DNA from: Bradyrhizobium sp. CCH5-F6
Lineage (GTDB): Bacteria > Pseudomonadota > Alphaproteobacteria > Rhizobiales > Xanthobacteraceae
Assembly: GCF_001556045.1 (NCBI RefSeq)
Contig: NZ_LSIC01000121.1
Location: forward strand, 124,001-188,000
Reading direction: 5' to 3'
DNA: 64,000 bases
Numbering within the stretch: the first letter of the stretch is position 1; the number at the start of each line of letters is the position of its first letter. The notes below the pieces were generated by a model that was given only the letters and a program-made list of their open reading frames with translations, did not search any database and was not told the origin of the DNA. The position numbers were made by a program, and so were the translations under genes. Shown here piece after piece: positions 46,254 through 56,272 of this stretch.

Positions 46254-47951
46254 GTGTACGACTTCATCATCGTGGGCGGCGGCTCGGCGGGGTCCGTGCT
46301 GGCCCACCGGCTCTCTGCAAAAAGCGCCAACAAGGTCCTGCTTTGTGAGGCCGGGCAGGACACGCCGCCCGGCAACGAGCCGGCTGAAATCAGGGACAGC
46401 TATCCCGGCACGGCCTATTTCGATCCGCGCTTCCACTGGACCGAGCTCAAGGTCACGACGCAAGTCGTCAGTCACAACAATCCCAACGAAGCCCGTCCGC
46501 CCTTGCGCAAATACGAGCAGGCGCGCGTGCTCGGCGGCGGCTCGTCGATCAACGGCCAGATGGCCAATCGCGGCGCGCCGACCGATTACGACGAATGGGA
46601 GGCGCGGGGCGCCGACGGGTGGAGCTGGAACGACGTGCTGCCCTTCTTCAAGAAGGTCGAGCGCGATCTCGATTTCGACGGACCCTATCACGGCAAGGAC
46701 GGCCGGATCCCGGTCCGCCGCATCCCGCGGGAGCACTGGACGCGGCATTCAGAGGCGTTCGCGCAAGCCTTCCAGCAGGCCGGCCATCAGTTCCTGCCGG
46801 ACCAGAACGGCGAGTTCGTCGACGGCTTTTTCCCGGTGACGCATTCGAACCAGGCCGAGCAGCGCGTCTCGGCCGCCATGGGATATCTCGACCGCGACAC
46901 CCGCAAGCGCGCCAACCTCACGATCTCCACCAACACGCAGGTTCGAGAGCTTCTGTTCGAAGGTACGCAATGCGTCGGCGTCAAGGCCGTGGTCGATGGG
47001 CGCGAGCAGGAATTCCGCGGACGCGAGATCATTCTCTCTAGCGGCGCGATCCATTCGCCGGCGCATCTGCTCCGCGCGGGCATCGGCCCGGTCGGTCACC
47101 TCAAGGATCTGGGCATTCCCGTGCTGATGGGCTTGCCGGGCGTCGGCCAGCGCCTGATGGATCATCCCTCGATCTCGCTGTCGTCCTTTGTCCGCCGCGG
47201 CGCGCGCATGAACGAGCACACCAGGCGCCACATGCAACTCGGCCTGCGTTATTCGTCCGGGCTGCCGGGCGTACCGAAGGGCGACATGTTCGTCGTCCTG
47301 CTCTCCAAGTCGGCCTGGCATGCGGTCGGGGAGCAGATCGGCTCGTTGCTCACCTTCGTCAACAAGACCTATTCTGAGACCGGACAGGTCAAGCTTGCCT
47401 CGCGCGATCCCTCGGCAGAACCGGTCGTCGAGTTCAACCTGTTGTCCGACCGGCGCGACCTCGATCGCCTGATGAGCGGCTTCCGCAAGATGGCGGCGAT
47501 TCAAATGAGCGACATCGTGAAAAAGGTGACGGACAAGCCATTCCCGGCCGCCTATACCGACAAGGTCCGCAAGATCGGCGTGGTCAACACCAGGAACAAA
47601 ATCCTCACCAGGATCGCCGCAACGCTGATGGACGGGCCAGCGGCGCTACGTCACTACATGATCGACAATTTTGTGGTCGAAGGTTTTACCTTCGATCAGG
47701 TGATGAACGACGACGAGGCGTTGGAAGCCTTCGTGCGCAAGGCGACGATCGGCGTGTGGCATGCCTCGTGCTCATGCCGCATGGGCCGCGCCGACGATCC
47801 GATGGCGGTGGTCGACAATCAGGGCCGAGTCAGGGGCGTGCAGGGCCTGCGCGTGGTCGACGCCTCGATCTTTCCGGTGGTGCCGTGCGCCAACACCAAC
47901 TTCCCGGTCCTCATGTCGGCGGAGAAGATCGCGGCCGCGATCATGCAATGA
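46254..47951 (+). CDS. GMC family FAD-dependent oxidoreductase
   Basis: A 565-residue flavoprotein (choline dehydrogenase-like) that oxidises alcohols to aldehydes. It has DFIIVGGGSAGSVLAHRLS (FAD), ARVLGGGSSINGQMANRG, SSGAIHSPAHLLRAGIGP and the C-terminal WHASCSCRMG plus VVDASIFPVVPCANTNFPV with the active-site His and Asn. I start it at the GTG at 46254, which gives the usual YDFIIVGGG opening and has AGAGGAA upstream; another GTG lies at 46194. Substrate unknown. It is codirectional with the carboxyltransferase, 109 bases away. Confidence 0.9.
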   Translation: MYDFIIVGGGSAGSVLAHRLSAKSANKVLLCEAGQDTPPGNEPAEIRDSYPGTAYFDPRFHWTELKVTTQVVSHNNPNEARPPLRKYEQARVLGGGSSINGQMANRGAPTDYDEWEARGADGWSWNDVLPFFKKVERDLDFDGPYHGKDGRIPVRRIPREHWTRHSEAFAQAFQQAGHQFLPDQNGEFVDGFFPVTHSNQAEQRVSAAMGYLDRDTRKRANLTISTNTQVRELLFEGTQCVGVKAVVDGREQEFRGREIILSSGAIHSPAHLLRAGIGPVGHLKDLGIPVLMGLPGVGQRLMDHPSISLSSFVRRGARMNEHTRRHMQLGLRYSSGLPGVPKGDMFVVLLSKSAWHAVGEQIGSLLTFVNKTYSETGQVKLASRDPSAEPVVEFNLLSDRRDLDRLMSGFRKMAAIQMSDIVKKVTDKPFPAAYTDKVRKIGVVNTRNKILTRIAATLMDGPAALRHYMIDNFVVEGFTFDQVMNDDEALEAFVRKATIGVWHASCSCRMGRADDPMAVVDNQGRVRGVQGLRVVDASIFPVVPCANTNFPVLMSAEKIAAAIMQ

Positions 47952-48093
47952 GGGGCAGCCGCTTCCGGCGATCCGCTGCAGCGCAGCGAACAGCAGCAAT
48001 GCAGCCATTTTTGGCCGCTCTTTAGGCCCATTTCAGCCAAACTGTTATTGATTTCTCGCTGTCCGGGGCAGGGTCTCTCATTGGAGTCCTGCA

Positions 48094-48705
48094 ATGTTCA
48101 AGCGAGTATTTTCTGCGTGCGTCTTCTTTGTCCTGGGTTCTGTCGCTTCTGAAGCACGGCCTTATCGCATTCACCAAGCCCCTGAATGCAATGTCACCAT
48201 GCCCTGCGACTTCTCGTTTTCGCAGACGCGTAGCGAGCGGAACTCCAGGTCCTCAGTTTCCAGGTCTTCGGTTTCCAGGTCTTCGGTTGCAAGGTCTTCC
48301 GTAGTTTCCAGGTCGCCGCTGCAAGCCTACCGCTCGACGCAACTGACGGTGACTGATGCAGGCGGCACCGCCACGACGGCGAATGTCTCCGGCGCTCGCG
48401 TTGTCGGCGGTCGCCCGGCGGGCTGCCCTTCGTCCTTCTGCGGCTGCGGTGCGGCCCTGCGCGTGTTTGGCCGTATTGTGCCGGAATTGAATCTTGCGTC
48501 CAACTGGCTGCGCTTTCCGCGGACATCACCCGCACCAGGAATGGTCGCTGCGCGACGAGGACACGTTTTCGTCCTGGAGCAGCACGTCGGTGGCGATGTC
48601 TGGATGGCCTATGATGCCAACTCGGGCGGGCGCGCGACGCGGATCCACGCACGTTCGTTGCGAGGGTATACGATCGTCAACCCCCGCGCCGGCTCGGTAG
48701 CTTGA
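48094..48705 (+). CDS. Secreted protein with Ser/Arg tandem repeats, unassigned
   Basis: A 203-residue protein with a signal peptide (MFKRVFSACVFFVLGSVASEA). Residues about 51-74 are SRSSV repeats encoded by a 15-bp tandem DNA repeat. The C-terminal half has a Cys cluster (GCPSSFCGCGAAL) and a GHVFVLEQHVGG stretch, giving a Cys...His order seen in CHAP/NlpC-type hydrolases, but I cannot confirm that. GGAG lies before the ATG. Stands alone between convergent and codirectional genes; ends near a strong hairpin. Confidence 0.65.
   Translation: MFKRVFSACVFFVLGSVASEARPYRIHQAPECNVTMPCDFSFSQTRSERNSRSSVSRSSVSRSSVARSSVVSRSPLQAYRSTQLTVTDAGGTATTANVSGARVVGGRPAGCPSSFCGCGAALRVFGRIVPELNLASNWLRFPRTSPAPGMVAARRGHVFVLEQHVGGDVWMAYDANSGGRATRIHARSLRGYTIVNPRAGSVA
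48244..48315 (+). repeat. 15-bp tandem repeat (four to five units)
   Basis: Units of TCCAGGTCTTCGGTT: one degenerate copy (48244-48258), two exact copies (48259-48288), one diverged copy (48289-48303) and a partial copy after a 3-base insertion. In frame, each gives S-R-S-S-V. Copy number may vary between strains by slippage. Confidence 0.85.
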
Positions 48706-48736
48706 GGACAGCGAGCACCACGCTCGACAAGATCAC

Positions 48737-48767
48737 GGAAGGGTCGCAACATCCTTGCGACCCTTCC
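48737..48767. terminator. Strong hairpin between convergent genes
   Basis: A perfect 13-bp stem (GGAAGGGTCGCAA with TTGCGACCCTTCC) closed by a 5-base loop, in the gap between the repeat-bearing gene (+) and the FAD oxidase gene (-). It has no clear T-run on either side but is a likely bidirectional terminator. Confidence 0.6.
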
Positions 48768-48804
48768 ACGCTGAATCGATCGTGGGCGCCGGGCCAAGCC
48801 TCGA

Positions 48805-50280
48805 TCACAGCCGCAGCACCTTGCCGGGATTCATGATGTTTTGCGGATCGAGCGCGCGCTTGATGGCGCGCATGATGTCGAGCTCGGTCTTCGTCCGGTA
48901 GTGGCTGAGCTCATCGAGCTTGTCGATGCCGATGCCGTGCTCCGCCGAGATCGAGCCGCCCATGGAGGTGATGAGGTCGTTCACGGCCCGTGTGATGGCG
49001 CCCTTGTATTGGGCCAGCGTCGGCTGATCCATGCCGACCGGCCCCATGAACGAGAAATGCAGGTTACCGTCGCCGATGTGTCCGAGCGGATAGGGCCTGA
49101 TGCTCGGGAGAATGTCGAGCACGGCCTTGGTGCCCTTGTCGATGAACTCCGGTATCCGGGAGATCGCCACCGACACGTCGAAGCTCAGCCCAGGTCCTTC
49201 GGCCCGCGAGGCCTCGGCGACACCCTCCCGGATACGCCACATGTTGCGCGACTGGCCGACCGTCTGAGCGATCGCGGCATCGAGCACACGACCGGCCTCG
49301 AGTTGATCGCCGAGAAACTGCTCCAGCTTCTCGGACATGCCCTCGGTCCCATCACGGCGTGCCCGCGCCGACGACCATTCGAGCAGGAGATACCATGGTG
49401 TGTCCGCCCTCAGCGGATCCTGGGTGCCGGGAATGTGGCGCAGCACCATGTCGATGGCGCTGCGGCTCATCAGCTCGCAGGAGCCGACATTGTCTTCGGA
49501 CGCTGCATGGGCTTCGGACAGGATCTCCAGGGCCGCGCGTGGATCGCCGATCGCCAGCCATGCGGTGCAGACGTCTTTCGGCGCAGGCCATAGCTTGAGC
49601 ACGGCCTTGGTGATGACGCCCAGCGTGCCTTCGGCGCCCATGAAGAGGTGCTTGAGGTCGTAGCCGGTGTTGTCCTTCTTGAGCGCGCGCAACCCGTCCC
49701 AGACCTCGCCGTTGGGCAAGACGACCTCGAGCCCGAGCACGAGATTGCGGGCATTGCCATAGCGCAGCACCTGCACGCCGCCGGCGTTGGTCGAGAGGTT
49801 GCCGCCGATCATGCACGAGCCCTGGGCGCCAAGGCTGAGCGGCAGGAACCTGTCGTGTTGGCTTGCCGTCTCCTGAAGCGTCTGCAGCACGCAGCCGGCT
49901 TCGACCGTCATCGAATAGCCGACGGGGTCGACGTCCAGCACGCGGTTCATGCGGCCGAGCGACAGCACGATGCCGGTGTGCGCGGGCCAGGGCGTCGCCC
50001 CGCCCATCAGGCCGGTGTTGCCGCCCTGCGGCACGATCGCGATGCCGTGCTCATGGCAGAGCCGGACAACTTTCGAAACTTCCTCGGTGCTGCCAGGACG
50101 AACGACGGCTCCGGCGCCGCCAACCAGCAGCCCACGCCAGTCCGTCACGAACGGTTGCTTGCCGTGGTCGTCCTCGATCAGCCCCTTCTCGCCGACGATC
50201 GCGCGCAAGGCATCGCGGAGTTCAGAGGTCAGAGGAGTGGTCGGAATGATGGGATCGGAGGATAGGAAGGCAGCGGGCAT
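48805..50280 (-). CDS. FAD-binding oxidase, D-2-hydroxyglutarate dehydrogenase-like
   Basis: A 491-residue flavoprotein of the VAO/PCMH family (GlcD/D2HGDH type) that oxidises a D-2-hydroxy acid. It has the FAD domain pattern IVPQGGNTGLMGGATP, GSCMIGGNLSTNAGGVQVLRYG, AEGTLGVITKAVLKLWP, then the substrate domain (HIGDGNLHFSF, SAEHGIGIDKL). The ATG at 50280 has AGAGGAA upstream; the frame remains open for 78 more codons without a ribosome site. Substrate could be 2-hydroxyglutarate, lactate or glycolate. Confidence 0.9.
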   Translation of the reverse strand: MPAAFLSSDPIIPTTPLTSELRDALRAIVGEKGLIEDDHGKQPFVTDWRGLLVGGAGAVVRPGSTEEVSKVVRLCHEHGIAIVPQGGNTGLMGGATPWPAHTGIVLSLGRMNRVLDVDPVGYSMTVEAGCVLQTLQETASQHDRFLPLSLGAQGSCMIGGNLSTNAGGVQVLRYGNARNLVLGLEVVLPNGEVWDGLRALKKDNTGYDLKHLFMGAEGTLGVITKAVLKLWPAPKDVCTAWLAIGDPRAALEILSEAHAASEDNVGSCELMSRSAIDMVLRHIPGTQDPLRADTPWYLLLEWSSARARRDGTEGMSEKLEQFLGDQLEAGRVLDAAIAQTVGQSRNMWRIREGVAEASRAEGPGLSFDVSVAISRIPEFIDKGTKAVLDILPSIRPYPLGHIGDGNLHFSFMGPVGMDQPTLAQYKGAITRAVNDLITSMGGSISAEHGIGIDKLDELSHYRTKTELDIMRAIKRALDPQNIMNPGKVLRL

Positions 50281-50613
50281 CTTGTTTCCTCTGGCGCATC
50301 TTGGTGTGCACTGCGCACGTAACGTGCGGAGGCTATTGTCCACGTTTGGGCCGCGGAGTCTAACGGGATGTGGCCCAAACCGGTGAGCCTCCAGGGGAGC
50401 GTCACCAACGCCCCGGGCAGGACAGGACCGCAGCGACGACAGAATCCGGCGCATCGGCCATCGCGGCCAGATCCGGGTGTTGCTTTTGCCTGCGACTTTT
50501 CCCGATCCCGGCAACGTTCAGGCATTCCGTGCAACATTCCCAAACATCTTCGCCAACATTCCGTGGCTGTTCGCGCGTAGGACGCCCAGACTTTGGGGAT
50601 AAGGATCGGAAGA

Positions 50614-51108
50614 ATGCCACTGAAGATTTCGGCGGCGCGCACAGGCATTGGCGCGGCCTGCCTCGTGCTCGTCGGCATCAGCCCGTTATGCGCAGAGCCG
50701 GTGTTCGACGGTTTGGCCGGCGCATGGTCGGGCGTCGGCACGATGAAGCCGTCCGATGGTCCACTTGAGAAGGTCCGCTGCAAAGTGGCCTACAACGTCA
50801 CCAGGCCGGGACGGTCGTTGACGCTCGATCTGCGCTGCGCAAGCGATGCGTACAAAATGGTCCTGTCGGCGAACATCGAGCAGAGCGGGACTGAGCTTTC
50901 CGGCAACTGGTTCGAGAGCGAATACCGACAGGGCGGCAAGGTCTACGGCACGAACAAGGATGGCCTGATCGAGGCGCGAATTGAGGGAAACACGGTGGCG
51001 GCGCTGGTGACCATCCAGACCAAGAGCAATCGTCAATCCTTTCTGATGGAAGCGCCGGGGTCCTGGATGTCGGAGGTCGCGATCGAATTGAACAAGGACT
51101 CGAAGTGA
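50614..51108 (+). CDS. Exported conserved-looking hypothetical protein
   Basis: A 164-residue protein with a signal peptide (ISAARTGIGAACLVLVGISP, cleavage near LCAE). The mature part looks like a beta-barrel or lipocalin-like fold: FDGLAGAWSGVGTMKPSDG, LEKVRCKVAYNV, SLTLDLRCASDAYKMVLSA, SGTELSGNWFES, and a similar closing strand. The ATG at 50614 is preceded by GGAAGA. It is a single gene and I cannot give a function. Confidence 0.7.
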   Translation: MPLKISAARTGIGAACLVLVGISPLCAEPVFDGLAGAWSGVGTMKPSDGPLEKVRCKVAYNVTRPGRSLTLDLRCASDAYKMVLSANIEQSGTELSGNWFESEYRQGGKVYGTNKDGLIEARIEGNTVAALVTIQTKSNRQSFLMEAPGSWMSEVAIELNKDSK

Positions 51109-51132
51109 GGCGATTCTCGCGCCGAGCGGATT

Positions 51133-51160
51133 TGGTGACGCCGTCTGTTCGGCGTCACCA
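51133..51160. terminator. Perfect hairpin between convergent genes
   Basis: TGGTGACGCCG (51133-51143) pairs perfectly with CGGCGTCACCA (51150-51160) across a 6-base loop. It lies between the exported protein gene (+) and the MFS gene (-), so it can serve both as a factor-dependent or bidirectional terminator; no T-run follows. Confidence 0.6.
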
Positions 51161-51181
51161 CGGTCAGCAATTCGGCCTACT

Positions 51182-52471
51182 TCAGGCCGCTGCCGTCTGC
51201 CGCATCGGCTGCCGCGACAGCGCCAGCACGATCAGCGCGGCGAACACGCACAGCGCGCCGGCAATGAAGAACGCAGGCAGATAGCTCTCATAGACGGTGC
51301 GCGACAGCCCGGCGCCGAAGGCGGCGGCGCCTGCGCCGAGCTGATGGCCGGCAAAGATCCAGCCGAACACCAGATTGGCGCGCTCCGGACCGAACTTCTG
51401 CGCGGTGAGCCGTACGGTCGGCGGCACCGTGGCGATCCAGTCGAGCCCGTAGAACATCGCGAACACCGAGAGGCCGTAGAACGAGAAGTCGCTGAAGGGC
51501 AGGAAGATCAGCGAGAGCCCGCGCAGCCCGTAATACCAGAACAGCAGCCAGCGGTTGTCATAGCGGTCCGACAGCCAGCCCGACAGAATGGTGCCGACGA
51601 AGTCGAATATGCCCATCGCAGCGAGCAGGCTCGCCGCCTGCACCTGAGGGATGCCGAAATCGAGACACATCGGGATCAGGTGCACCTGCACGAGACCGTT
51701 GGTCGAGGCACCACAGATGAAGAAGGTCGCAAACAGGATCCAGAACGTTCCCGATCTGGAGACGTCGCGCAGGGTGCCCAGCGCAACGCCCGTGATCGAT
51801 CCGTGGCTCATGGGCGGGGCGGGCAGCGGCGCGGTGCCTTCGTCGCCGAAGGGGCGCAGGCCGACATCGCTCGGCCGGTCGCGCATCGCGAGCAGCACCG
51901 CCAGCGCCGACACGCAGAGCATGATGCAGACGAGGCCGAGGGCGAGCCGCCAGCCGTAGCGGTCGGTGAGGCTTGCCAGCAGCGGCAGGAACACGAGCTG
52001 GCCGGTGGCGACGCTCGCGGTCATGATGCCGATGACGAGGCCGCGTCTTGCCGCGAACCAGCGCGTGGCAATGGTCGCGCCGAGCACCAGCGCGGTCATG
52101 CCCGTGCCGATCCCGATCACCACGCCCCAGAGGGCGATGAGCTGCCAGACCTCGGTCATGCCGAGGGAGAGCACGAGCGCCGAGACCACGATCAGCTGCG
52201 CGACCAGCGTCACGTTGCGCAGGCCGTAGCGGTTGAGCAGGGCGGCGGCGAACGGCGCCATCAGTCCGAACAGGATGAAGCGGATCGACAGCGCTGAGGA
52301 GATTTGCGCCGTGCTCCAGCCGAACTCCTTCTGAAGCGGGACGATGAATACACCGGGCGCGCCGACCGTGCCGGCGCTGATCAGCGCGGCCAGAAAGGTC
52401 ACTCCGACCATCACCCAGCCGTAATGGATGTTGCGGCGGGCAAGGGCTGCCGCGAGCCAATTCGAAATCAT
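51182..52471 (-). CDS. MFS transporter (monocarboxylate/OxlT-like)
   Basis: A 429-residue, 12-helix major facilitator. It shows WVMVGVTFLAALISAGTVGA, the loop 2-3 basic stretch LLNRYGLRNV, GIGTGMTALVLGATIATRWF in helix 4-5, and a related second half (GWLSDRYDNRW). The N-terminal lead resembles oxalate/formate-type antiporters and related monocarboxylate carriers. GAGG lies 5 bases before the ATG. A single gene; substrate unknown. Confidence 0.9.
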   Translation of the reverse strand: MISNWLAAALARRNIHYGWVMVGVTFLAALISAGTVGAPGVFIVPLQKEFGWSTAQISSALSIRFILFGLMAPFAAALLNRYGLRNVTLVAQLIVVSALVLSLGMTEVWQLIALWGVVIGIGTGMTALVLGATIATRWFAARRGLVIGIMTASVATGQLVFLPLLASLTDRYGWRLALGLVCIMLCVSALAVLLAMRDRPSDVGLRPFGDEGTAPLPAPPMSHGSITGVALGTLRDVSRSGTFWILFATFFICGASTNGLVQVHLIPMCLDFGIPQVQAASLLAAMGIFDFVGTILSGWLSDRYDNRWLLFWYYGLRGLSLIFLPFSDFSFYGLSVFAMFYGLDWIATVPPTVRLTAQKFGPERANLVFGWIFAGHQLGAGAAAFGAGLSRTVYESYLPAFFIAGALCVFAALIVLALSRQPMRQTAAA

Positions 52472-52585
52472 TGGGCCTCGGGATTATTGATGGGCAGGTC
52501 GCAAGAGACCTGCGTCAGTCTGCAGGATGACACGAGACGGGTCTGTCTGAAATGACAGAGTTCCCTCGTTTTCTGACTTTCGCCC

Positions 52586-53782
<1,197 letters not shown>

Positions 53783-53814
53783 GACGGAACTCCCTGCGAT
53801 GTTGGGTAAGATTA

Positions 53815-53829
53815 TGATCATCATATGAT
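53815..53829. promoter_or_regulatory. Candidate regulator site upstream of the thiolase
   Basis: ATGATCATCATATGAT-like run with the perfect 10-bp palindrome ATCATATGAT (53820-53829) and an adjoining ATGAT-C-ATCAT. It shares ATGAT/ATCAT arms with the site at 54940-54953. The TetR gene at 55566 is a possible regulator. Confidence 0.35.
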
Positions 53830-53930
53830 GCGACGCAAAAAATGCAACCGCGCTAGGGATGATAAATTGTCGTGGTTCAGATGAGATTTGGTCGTTCGAT
53901 CGAAGAGATTCGTCTTCGCGGCACGCTGTC

Positions 53931-54025
53931 ATCACCCGCGAAGGCGGGTGATCCAGTATTCCAGAGGCCGTAGTTGGATTCGGAGAAGCCGGCGTGCGTC
54001 ATGCCCCGCCTTCGCGGGGCATGAC
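53931..54025. repeat. Pair of intergenic hairpins
   Basis: Two GC-rich hairpins: ATCACCCGC-GAAG-GCGGGTGAT (53931-53952) and GTCATGCCCCGC-CTTC-GCGGGGCATGAC (53998-54025). They lie between the thiolase and enoyl-CoA hydratase genes and may help terminate or protect the crotonase-gene transcript. Confidence 0.7.
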
Positions 54026-54043
54026 GCCGTTCCTGGAGCAGGT

Positions 54044-54814
54044 CTACCGCTTCCGGTTGACAAATGCCTGCATCAGCCGCGTCGGCTCGTCGGTCAGGAA
54101 CGACTCCCCGAACACCTTCACGCTCAGATTCACCGACTCCGTCAGCGGCAATTCCTCCCATTGCCGCAGCAGCGCCTTTTGCGATCGCAGCGCCTCGGGG
54201 CCGCATTCGAGCAGCGCCTTCACGACTTGCTCGACCGCGGCATCCAGTTCGCCCGGCGCGGCGACCTTGTCGACCAGGCCCCAGGCCAGCGCGGTCGGGG
54301 CGTCGATGTTCTCCGCAGTCATCACCAGCCAGCGGGCGCGGGCCCAGCCGATCAGGCGCGGCAGGAGCGCGGCATGGATCACCGAGGGGATGCCGACTCG
54401 GACCTCCGGCATGCCGAAATGCGCATCATGCGCCGCGATCCGGAAGTCGCAGGCCGCCGCCACTTCCAGCCCGCCGCCGAGGCACCAGCCGGGCATGCGC
54501 GCGATCACCGGGGCTGGGAAGGCGCGCACCGCCTCGCAGAGATCGCGCAGGCGACTGATGAAGGCTTCGGCGGATTTCTGGTCGAGCTTTGCCATCTCCT
54601 TGATGTCGGCGCCGCCGATCAGGCTCTTCTCGCTCTGGCCGCGCAGCACAACGGCGCGGATGCTGCGGTCGGAGCTGAGCTGCTGCAAGCCCTCGCGCAC
54701 GGCATCGGTCACCGGCGAGCCGAGAATGTTGAGCGGACCGGCGTTGCAGATCGCGACGTGGACGACGCCGCGCTCATCGCGCGTCACGCCGCAGTGATCG
54801 TTGAGCATTTCCAT
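54044..54814 (-). CDS. Enoyl-CoA hydratase/isomerase family protein
   Basis: A 256-residue crotonase-fold enzyme. The oxyanion-hole motifs are SLIGGADIKEMAKL and MPGWCLGGGLEVAAACDFRI, followed by FGMPEVRVGIPSVIHAAL. It would hydrate or isomerise enoyl-CoA. I take the ATG at 54814, but another ATG at 54808 and a longer frame to 54853 are possible. It is on the minus strand, divergent from the PaaI-type thioesterase. Substrate not determinable. Confidence 0.88.
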   Translation of the reverse strand: MEMLNDHCGVTRDERGVVHVAICNAGPLNILGSPVTDAVREGLQQLSSDRSIRAVVLRGQSEKSLIGGADIKEMAKLDQKSAEAFISRLRDLCEAVRAFPAPVIARMPGWCLGGGLEVAAACDFRIAAHDAHFGMPEVRVGIPSVIHAALLPRLIGWARARWLVMTAENIDAPTALAWGLVDKVAAPGELDAAVEQVVKALLECGPEALRSQKALLRQWEELPLTESVNLSVKVFGESFLTDEPTRLMQAFVNRKR

Positions 54815-54939
54815 CTTGGCATCTCGGGTTTCGTGGACGCGTGCGAGGCGCACTGGTCGGGATCACTTCCGGGCCGAAACGCCCGGCTTGTCAAGCATGC
54901 GGCGAGATTGAGTTGCCAGCGCGAAGTCCGCGACATAGT

Positions 54940-54953
54940 ATGATGTATATCAT
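54940..54953. promoter_or_regulatory. Candidate palindromic regulatory site
   Basis: ATGAT-GTAT-ATCAT, a perfect 5-4-5 inverted repeat 15 bases before the thioesterase start. The same arms occur upstream of the thiolase at 53815-53829. A TetR-type site is plausible. Confidence 0.4.
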
Positions 54954-54967
54954 TCAAAGAGGCAGCC

Positions 54968-55501
54968 ATGACCGACATCGATCAACTCGACCTGTTTTCG
55001 CCGGCGCAGCGGCGTGAGCGCGTGGTGGATTGGCAGGTGCCGGCGCCGGTCGCGAGAGCGGCCATGGGGCTCTCGGGCATGGACGCCATGCTGGGCATTC
55101 GCGACGGCCGTCTGCCGCCGCCGCCCTTTGCAAAGCTGATCGGGTTCACGATGGCGGTTGTCGAGCCGGGCCGGATCGTCATGGAACTGGAGCCGCGCGA
55201 GGATCTTGAGAATACCATGGGCCTCCTGCACGGGGCGACCGCGGCGGCGCTGCTCGATACCGCCATGGGATGCGCGATCTCGACGCGGTTGGAGCCTGGG
55301 CAGGGCTCGGTGACCCTCGACCTGAAGCTGACCTTCCTGCGGCCGCTCTCGGTTCGCTCCGGCCTGATCTCGGCCGAAGGCAAAGTGATCAAGCTGGGAC
55401 GCCAGACCAGCTACACCGAAGGCTTCGTCCGCGACGGGAAGGGCGCCCTTGCGGTGCACGCGACGGCGACCTTTTCCATGATCGGCAACAACTCAACATG
55501 A
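54968..55501 (+). CDS. PaaI family thioesterase (hotdog fold)
   Basis: A 177-residue hotdog-fold enzyme that hydrolyses acyl-CoA thioesters. The family motif is NTMGLLHGATAAALLDTAMG, with H88-GA and D97 as probable active-site residues. A longer N-terminal arm (about 45 residues) is present. It precedes the TetR gene by 64 bases and is divergent from the crotonase. It may free acids or recycle CoA in this cluster. Confidence 0.9.
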   Translation: MTDIDQLDLFSPAQRRERVVDWQVPAPVARAAMGLSGMDAMLGIRDGRLPPPPFAKLIGFTMAVVEPGRIVMELEPREDLENTMGLLHGATAAALLDTAMGCAISTRLEPGQGSVTLDLKLTFLRPLSVRSGLISAEGKVIKLGRQTSYTEGFVRDGKGALAVHATATFSMIGNNST

Positions 55502-55565
55502 ATTAATGCACCGTTCCGATTGCTTTCGTGGTATGAAATGATCTCCGACATCCAATGAGATCCGC

Positions 55566-56186
55566 ATGCGCTATTCCCGGGAACACAAGCAGGAAACTCA
55601 CGACCGGATCGTGAAGAAAGCCTCCGTGCGGCTGCGCGAAAAGGGTGCCCATGGCGTCGGCGTCGCCGACCTGATGAAGGAGGCAGGCCTGACCCATGGC
55701 GGCTTCTACGCGCATTTCGATTCCCGCGAGGCGCTGGTGATCGAGGCCTTTGGCTATGCCATGGACCGCTCGATGGAGCACTGGGCCAAGCTCACGGGCG
55801 AAGCTGCTCCCGAAAAGCGGCTGGCGCTGGTCGCGGAAAGCTATCTCTCGACGCTGCATCGCGACAATCCCGGCCACGGTTGTTCGATTCCTGCACTTGG
55901 CGCCGAGATCGCCCGCGAGAGCCCGAAGACGCGAAAGGCCTTTGCCGGCAAGCTCGACCAGATGATCGAGATGATGACAGACTACATCCCAAACATGCCG
56001 CGCAAAGCCGCCCGCAAGCAGGCCATAGCGACGCTGGCAACCATGGCTGGTTCCATGCTGCTGGCGCGCATTGCCGGCTCCAGCGAGTTGTCGGACGAGG
56101 TGCTGAAGGCGGGCAGGGACAGCGTGCTGGATGGCGCGAAGCGCGAGCCGAAGGTGGCAGCGGCGAAAAAGGCGAAGCAGCCGTAG
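55566..56186 (+). CDS. TetR family transcriptional regulator
   Basis: A 206-residue repressor. The N-terminal domain has HDRIVKKASVRLREKGAHGV then VADLMKEAGLTHGGFYAHFDSREALVIEA, the helix-turn-helix of TetR (the THGGFYAHF form is common in fatty-acid-type regulators). The C-terminal half is helical. It lies next to the thioesterase and near the thiolase and crotonase genes with shared candidate sites, so local control is likely. The inducer, perhaps an acyl-CoA, is inferred. Confidence 0.9.
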   Translation: MRYSREHKQETHDRIVKKASVRLREKGAHGVGVADLMKEAGLTHGGFYAHFDSREALVIEAFGYAMDRSMEHWAKLTGEAAPEKRLALVAESYLSTLHRDNPGHGCSIPALGAEIARESPKTRKAFAGKLDQMIEMMTDYIPNMPRKAARKQAIATLATMAGSMLLARIAGSSELSDEVLKAGRDSVLDGAKREPKVAAAKKAKQP

Positions 56187-56272
56187 CGTGGGCAAAGGCG
56201 CAAAGCGCCGTGCCCACCATCTACCTGAGATCGCGGCAGACGTGGTGGGCACGCTTCGCTTCGCCCGCCTAC
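56183..56272. repeat. Intergenic palindromic element (GTAGCGTGGGC type)
   Basis: GTAGCGTGGGC at 56183 and the run ending CGCCCGCCTAC at 56272 are inverted partners, with inner copies of GTGCCCACC and GGTGGGCAC. The element overlaps the stop region of the TetR gene and abuts the LysR gene end, so it forms the only spacer between these convergent genes. Confidence 0.65.

Noticed and set aside
54044..54943. Plus-strand frames opposite the enoyl-CoA hydratase
   Set aside because: Shadow frames of the minus-strand crotonase gene with atypical composition.
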